64,000 nucleotides of DNA from JAVBLP01 sp031553505 (GTDB lineage Bacteria > Elusimicrobiota > Endomicrobiia > Endomicrobiales > Endomicrobiaceae). A program made the translations under genes and the position numbers. Positions within the stretch are counted from its first letter, which is position 1. Each line of letters starts with the position of its first letter. The notes beneath the pieces are model-generated. The model was not told the DNA's origin and did no database searches. It saw only the letters and a program-made list of their open reading frames with translations. Below are positions 62,701 to 64,000 of the stretch, piece after piece. Location: positions 20,011 through 84,010 of the forward strand of contig JAVBLP010000016.1 in assembly GCA_031553505.1 (NCBI GenBank). Direction: 5' to 3'.

Positions 62701-64000
62701 ATAACGGGATGGGAACAAAAATAGGGCAGTTGGGCAGCATATACGGGTTAGACAGCGCAGAGCAGCAGTATACAGGCGGGAAGTATGTATATAACACAAA
62801 AACAGCGGCTGATAAGATAAAAGCCTGGAAGCAGGAGTACGGATACTTTAGCATACCCGTGGCAGCAATGCAAGAAAATACCTCATATGCAGTATACGAA
62901 GCTGACACAGATGGCAATGTAATAAATATCAACGGAAATAAAGTAAGTAATGTAGTTAAAGAATCAGACGGGACATATACTATAAACGGCGTAAAAGGAT
63001 ATGTAAGAGAATATGGGCAAAAAGATGCGGATGCGTTGAATGCTGAGATGGAATTATTCTATGAAAACTATGCGGCGTTAACTTCAAGTGAAAAGAGCAA
63101 TATGAGATCTTTCCTGAATACATATGGATATGAATGGCTTGCAACGGCATTAAAAAATGCAGCCAATGCGAATGAATTCACAAATAACGTAGTGGACGGC
63201 CAAAATAGTGATGCTTTTGCAGAAATGATGAATCCGCAGTGGGATATATTGGATGCGGATGGCAATAAGACAGGAAAAGACAGTAAAAAATTAACCGGAA
63301 AAACATTGTTTAATGAAATAAATAATTACAGACTTATAGAAAATAGAGCGTTACTGAATACCACAAACGGCAAGATAAGAGTGATGAGTAAATCAGACGC
63401 GGATATGATGGACGGATATCTGGCATTTACGGATGGAGAGGGGAAGGTTAAGGGAGTGGTATGGAGAAACACGAGCGAAACAACCACAACTCAATGTATA
63501 TTTGCTACAGAAAATGCAAAAACTAATATTGAAAGCTGGAAGAAAGAGTATGGCTATTTTACTATACCGTTTACGGCATCCACCGGCGAATATTCAATAT
63601 ATAAATCAAATAAAACAGGAAAAGCTGTAGGGGCAAATATATTTGAAGAAGTGAAAGACGAAAATGGGGATGTAAAGAAAGATAAAGACGGCAATATAAT
63701 CTATAAAATAGATAATGTTGAAGGGTATATAAGGATATATGGAGCGGAAGACGAAAAAGCGCTGAATGCAGAGATGAAAGCATTTTATGAAAGCTATGCG
63801 GCGTTAACTTCAAGTGAAAAGAGCAGTATGAGATCTTTTCTTAATAAATACGGATATGAATGGCTTGCCACGGCATTAAACAATGCAAAAGACGCGGCAG
63901 AATTCATGAAAAACATAACAGATGGAAAGCATAGCGATAAATTTGCAGAAATGATGAATCCGCAGTGGGATGTGTTAGATGAGTATGGTGATAAAACAGG
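50742..64000 (+). CDS. Giant multidomain membrane protein (open at window end, at least 4,419 residues)
   Basis: One frame runs without a stop from ATG 50742 (GGGAG five bases upstream) past the window end. Visible order: anchor helix (about 31-52); Tiki/TraB-like region (about 95-520) with IQDLHAHADVQ, VYLEGAYG and VIITGGFHTEG; hydrophobic hairpin (about 660-700); HExxH motif GHEVRH (856-860); SecA-like helicase core with Walker A GTGGGKT (970-976), DEGH box (1155-1158), motif V IATLAGTTGVDIRTP (about 1507) and motif VI QAYGRLGRDGDLGRVRAYRS (1551-1570); long helical region (about 1580-2130); about ten membrane helices (2137-2520); a signal-like helix ending TAQAAS (about 2615); a Lys/Glu then Ser-rich linker (2670-2767); helical segments; and duplicated C-terminal modules from 3681. 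Domain names are from motif reading and need profile searches. Function unknown. Confidence 0.85.
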   Translation, partial: MKTINTFIREKFRQLAGKSLLRAKEWLLNMTAVKAVAIIVVNCFLLTGVYGQSIAMVAENVRSTQQFKQIFEDFTLPYSYGKITDAHYAGSDTVIINIQDLHAHADVQRSISNIIKTFDKKFKVKNVYLEGAYGQLDTSWLASISDKNLKEKVLESLISSGRLTGAEYYSALSDRSQVIRGLENKDEYLQNLKRFGDILNSQTEVSSLLASVKADVDVLQAQYFNRRQQKIVDLSKEYTEGKIEAKKYFSLLSKHTDKLGIDMYQYENIKSYVDLLDAEKKIDYKRATQELQLLVVTLKNILPVAAYQMISDSTNGFSELDRLYPILIRFSRENNIDLSNNFSELNKFFASLELSQKINPIELLKEEQRLTEEINTQFSNNRSEREIVFLAGFYKYLEAYLSSKISYDDYNYYKDNAARFKELWVKYVDNRKLALINDFEKNADAFYRVNVDRNKYFIANIDGLENASKITADYGNLSDAEKTIKSLKEAKNVDVIITGGFHTEGVSGILAKKGISYIVITPNVNGGAAIAEEIYYKVAKEQSKIMFQALAALNLTQFIQNSPSLSAAYNDLVNALATNQTLTSGTVESINTFLADVYKEKNNSVSARISFYEKGQSQLIVNEPGKTTVSYYNPQTQQFDEPKIADSAIGFSEKSSRNASVVAAASFSLAAVFTVGLSLLSGVIPIVPVILLAVAPVSLFGTGVFEAYQSSKISAAQREIEKAGLSSSDSAIPGFDVLMKIITSPDNAYAYEDFLKLVLKSDTDSVKFKARYKKIASIRKALTEATAGEKLTLQDSLDTEMNLLADMLSQEISQEGAVMAFEKGAVHLNYDLIAKLFVDDAGNIKNSNLLSVIVGHEVRHKKLEEAANRNNILKLLTASKPVEEFIVSMLDIKDLALSVIHSVSASIQEISLNWLEKRAPNTVDEDVKADFRNKMDAEYPGTNAGNSIRTRIQIIVARYMVAFKKYVHLGTGGGKTNAARLAMTQIMKNLGKEGIPYNKAAGLYITKASQVVGDLIGFNNYINSRETLKILAKSGYAANVKVEGDTLYYVETIGGREKRTELKFNAKGSLEEGMPSPVKFGYMDSDTEGKKTYFVVENGKNENGSIGKLAEKTYYTLKQLQEETAVVGTGSMSSFVHARLQKDLATDRTYFGMNDEGHEALYDQANTSNVISDGQPVENAYKMMKALQIIFNKAYDMYHSGIAPTRDTEGWVRYGDYVVKDGQVRPSGLFSITNYEKEYAEALEANPELSEFEFERYLMKSLSVLHRVHDGEGAQIKYEVDANGKLTNINKDNATLSYGQSVKGWEQYLYELMAVKDGAAVKQFTAESKSSSQQSNDAFIEAVFTGADGKKRYVAYSGTLFDVKKTIIRLYGKAVKYIKSPEVSNPEILAASWFENEDAKFNAIADDVIAAMVAGNQASLPIFADSQEALKFQGLLIEKIDTYNRNPNKVKELPKKIFILAAEGKNNITNEFQKGFENFGAKWNSDQNKYTEQAKEYMKQADAVVIATLAGTTGVDIRTPKIDANTKNLNDMVLAQDEFYAVEGLRTTEKQAYGRLGRDGDLGRVRAYRSVASLEGRGGGEAAENVIAKIKKAVAKGNFKRADTLYSNLQDIWGDNQLSGNEATKTKADLVEFSNKKFEAYKDMFLNENNEPVNEWQKLVYGRVLTEADYAAAGIRITRNLIADLAVNEELDKAVSELRNSADAALLRKIAALIADPAMTSKAKLIQILVWKESNDKNRPLSDKEVRIIADEVKNKYDFDYGAELLKTVADPAISSEIKLAQVQIPELDANVELSDGKDSKIAKEPKRYFEAGKEIFERIHGKGSYAKFAKETAKANSDQLAYHLYTALTDVNRDFLDANERMEDVAGYTLDNRIASVIAKMAAKSTASDNADNFYKTFDDLFDGTLRTAVARFQVTTAIGQTQNTKSDAVKTAIKEIKTANDAYERAMEPVSAEHDKAFKQFGIAVSGNAKLGDRELVLIGKAKYQSVQAGEILSENLSSALENLESIIDNNQDIIEKADKKRESAINAVYKKLGIAITTESHAVKAKFETARKPQTQPQTNARQPQEVRAFALTQEEHLKAWMLNAANQAAEDEYLINAGRGEYEAAVANIEVDSFAKILGDVEGTIYNPSIKSALFKPWIAVVEFLTEYGQLAIKIVGGLVVAQIAASSLYAMIGGIMAAPAATGIVAALLAPIAGLPAIAVLALAAAGLIAVLVLKNVFLDKISKYDGEKSERVTAISNLKGNPNLKNLGTAVSVMSNKLLIGVATTALFSAVALLLLGIAIPSVLSVAVLFAAAGVAAGLLAIVLNIGKLPQMTKVRVDSPSQMTSGIITGVGLGAAVLAVVFGIVSVPVALVFAGVLLAVQLIGKTNESNNAALAVTIGVGALAAVGIGLAAVYATAIFASAVTPVIVAIMAIMLVGTVAGSFLRNYFDAKKIQKPSEELQEQYTEKVFDINSKVKLLLTALFKPGYVQMTIFSLVGGAAALANPYLLIAVIPVLLVAYSGMFSTLATAKVQKFRMKTIPDQINKAQEQRINDIAQNLADEDALKKSAAEEKNRLNQSKWRKSWFYKNVINNPKVKAFFDKPFVKKAIKIVPATAGIFTIAATVAPLTAQAASNDSVTSENAVVTADSQAAVSQYGGTVKNTSKSTYQTQALVAAQNEGEAPEVIDNDASTPVEKKEEKPAEKKEEKPKEDKTADKEDTSSSIEKKKDETSSQDTTSKPKETSSQDAASKPEETSSQASSSQEASSSEVSSEAVEEEASNIDKFKDSVVNKDLISKLFSNDAAIEKFVNKHGTVEKAVSAFNNIGQLYTRIKGSYSGKLILANLEDLMEGNSVDAAVKEFNGRSNFADFLEDAKAYANSSKTGNNTINAAINEEFGASSTDIFDSGFKAAYNKAVKKGYIFVNGNTQSAGKIWFKFESAHLRVTIEKEKSYAYNGATYSLSKIFKRYYGINIADNQAVENRMNAMLYPNGISTSIGVAEAVKNLAKDYQDKFDNENVKQLKTNLRNELIKQFNALSAEDLAKTGITDITGYVAGLDLDDMVAPVIDDVNSSNVQTLAETLAREHIADLIAKAEQAVEEEVAAEETPIVAEEAPADVTEIVAKINALYNNAPASLRDTYFPGLQGLTEEIYTTTMESGTGALYALLNTLTNMSDEQLSRLGTNLTNSAAFITGVKALTSDQQTMLAQYMGVSSFDSPTKADIDKIITTITSSEHEGKSIAEIVSVILLAAETQANDVKVAGSIDVVADIVAYAYEKGYIDYLPSVLVGLGKDEMTALSNYFASNLTGGEFNKEVAKQKYYEIKEVGWSHKYYRFVYLVDDIIAKGDSFDISAQFGVSTAEAFIDRIIAMGYSEEYFELTGYLITDRSEEALKMMDYFRFPDGKLDTASFDKFREIADLYKLVKKGYADNFAFFTGVNLSFNKKQAMAIGESTPSAMDALSALMGKFNSKVYPSTGEEEMPVVGPSEAFGNFKAYADFYNTIQTNANASTTFEFLTEIALNKPGFSGAYKGITAILYADNIEATTVSGRSAEAAANFAKVDPIINNVIAIFNQLGQFNSTDIANIKTLTGKDLTTRGGKIDFAISIFFEGDGSRLPNDKLAYTNPSKAISDYKTILPHVVALYLYANSNLTSDAKEVIAAMGGNTGDLVKWAFDQMYDDNGNIKTEFPSAADTVNGLNLMGQIYAHGINSVIGYSIAEGQQGIVSKSIAEAVAGLKDNGIETKVGQLGSIYGLDSAEQQYTGGKYVYNTKTAADKIKAWKQEYGYFSIPVAAMQGNTAYAVYAADISDGIVDINGNKVSNVVKEADGTYTINGVKGYVREYGLRNETGYLEKVNEYLNGLTADGRTYVNARYGLSLTEQTEYTKGSEVPGIFAEIIYDESGARNISEAVGYANEMGQVYKVYNSDSNVKTYIDDLGVKEGADRWKAMEYIRYPQGYTYNESTLKLMGQIYAKGVTAAIGYSIAEGQQGIVSKSVAEAVAGLEDNGMGTKIGQLGSIYGLDSAEQQYTGGKYVYNTKTAADKIKAWKQEYGYFSIPVAAMQENTSYAVYEADTDGNVININGNKVSNVVKESDGTYTINGVKGYVREYGQKDADALNAEMELFYENYAALTSSEKSNMRSFLNTYGYEWLATALKNAANANEFTNNVVDGQNSDAFAEMMNPQWDILDADGNKTGKDSKKLTGKTLFNEINNYRLIENRALLNTTNGKIRVMSKSDADMMDGYLAFTDGEGKVKGVVWRNTSETTTTQCIFATENAKTNIESWKKEYGYFTIPFTASTGEYSIYKSNKTGKAVGANIFEEVKDENGDVKKDKDGNIIYKIDNVEGYIRIYGAEDEKALNAEMKAFYESYAALTSSEKSSMRSFLNKYGYEWLATALNNAKDAAEFMKNITDGKHSDKFAEMMNPQWDVLDEYGDKT
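61782..62219 (+). repeat. Giant gene, module A copy 1
   Basis: 146-codon module, from LMGQIYA to GYVREYG. It matches copy 2 almost residue for residue, and long stretches are identical or nearly so at the DNA level (for example around 61924-62046). The encoded key stretches are IGYSIAEGQQGIVSKS, GQLGSIYGLDSAEQQYTGG and IKAWKQEYGYFSIPVAAMQ. Confidence 0.9.
62580..63017 (+). repeat. Giant gene, module A copy 2
   Basis: Second 146-codon copy, offset by 798 bases (266 codons) from copy 1 and in the same frame. The low DNA divergence suggests recent duplication or gene conversion. A third, diverged version of its second half (ESWKKEYGYFTIP ... GYIRIYG) is at about 63530-63745. Confidence 0.9.
63033..64000 (+). 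repeat. Giant gene, module B tandem copies (second cut by window end)
   Basis: Module B (ALNAEM, YAALTSSEKS, MRSFL, YGYEWLATAL, FAEMMNPQWD, then KTG) begins at 63033 and again at 63759, a period of 726 bases (242 codons), with the third module A remnant between them. The second copy is still running at 64000, so more repeats probably follow. Confidence 0.88.

Noticed and set aside
61782..63017. CRISPR-like or transposon repeat
   Set aside because: The long repeats are in frame, about 438 bases each, and encode a protein module; there are no short spacers or terminal inverted repeats.
1..64000. Replication origin, prophage or insertion sequence
   Set aside because: No DnaA-box cluster, integrase, transposase, terminase or terminal inverted repeats could be identified.

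Overview
The window reads as one contiguous piece of chromosome from a Gram-negative (diderm) bacterium of moderate, somewhat AT-leaning composition. Diderm features are plentiful: a TolC/MFP/RND efflux operon, an MlaE-MlaF-MlaD lipid transport operon, a periplasmic AMIN-type amidase, PorV-like and YjbH-like outer membrane proteins. The S6-SSB-S18-L9-DnaB-Alr order, a PorV/FlgD-like pair, YD-repeat proteins and a giant gene most resemble Elusimicrobiota (Omnitrophota would be the second guess). That placement is inference from gene content, not a database match. I see no insertion sequences, prophage, CRISPR array or ordinary tRNA gene.

Layout. 1-3506: the 3' part of a TPR protein with long charged linkers. 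3539-9963 (minus strand): a tight eight-gene run, Gdx/SugE, DUF2157, GDYXXLXY, AMIN amidase, MurI, QueD, QueC, QueE. 10122-12890: a Sel1-repeat protein and a DUF3943 gene split by a frameshift. 12973-14804 (minus): RDD protein, tmRNA, TadA, thioesterase. 14966-24152: TolC, adaptor and two RND pump subunits. 24282-28708: rpsF-ssb-rpsR-rplI-dnaB-alr. 28873-33330: mlaE-mlaF-mlaD and radA. 33543-38738: aroC, aroK, a YiiX-like lipoprotein that has lost its catalytic residues, an outer membrane protein, accA, fba. 38828-39115: a small membrane protein behind a consensus promoter.

39211-45485 is an overlapping run that joins signalling to surface functions: histidine kinase, REC-GGDEF regulator, OmpR-type regulator, sigma factor, PorV-like/TPR protein and a solitary FlgD-like/sorting-domain-like protein.

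45672-64000 is the accessory part. Two secreted YD-repeat proteins share promoter motifs. With them are two small membrane-anchored proteins and then one giant open reading frame (50742 to beyond the window end, at least 4,419 codons). The giant protein combines an N-terminal anchor, a Tiki/TraB-like region, an HExxH motif, a SecA-like DExH helicase core, a cluster of about ten membrane segments, a charged/serine-rich linker and C-terminal duplicated modules still repeating where the window ends. It is the best candidate for an undescribed system here.

No stretch longer than about 300 bases lacks a gene once the tmRNA (13455-13846) is counted.
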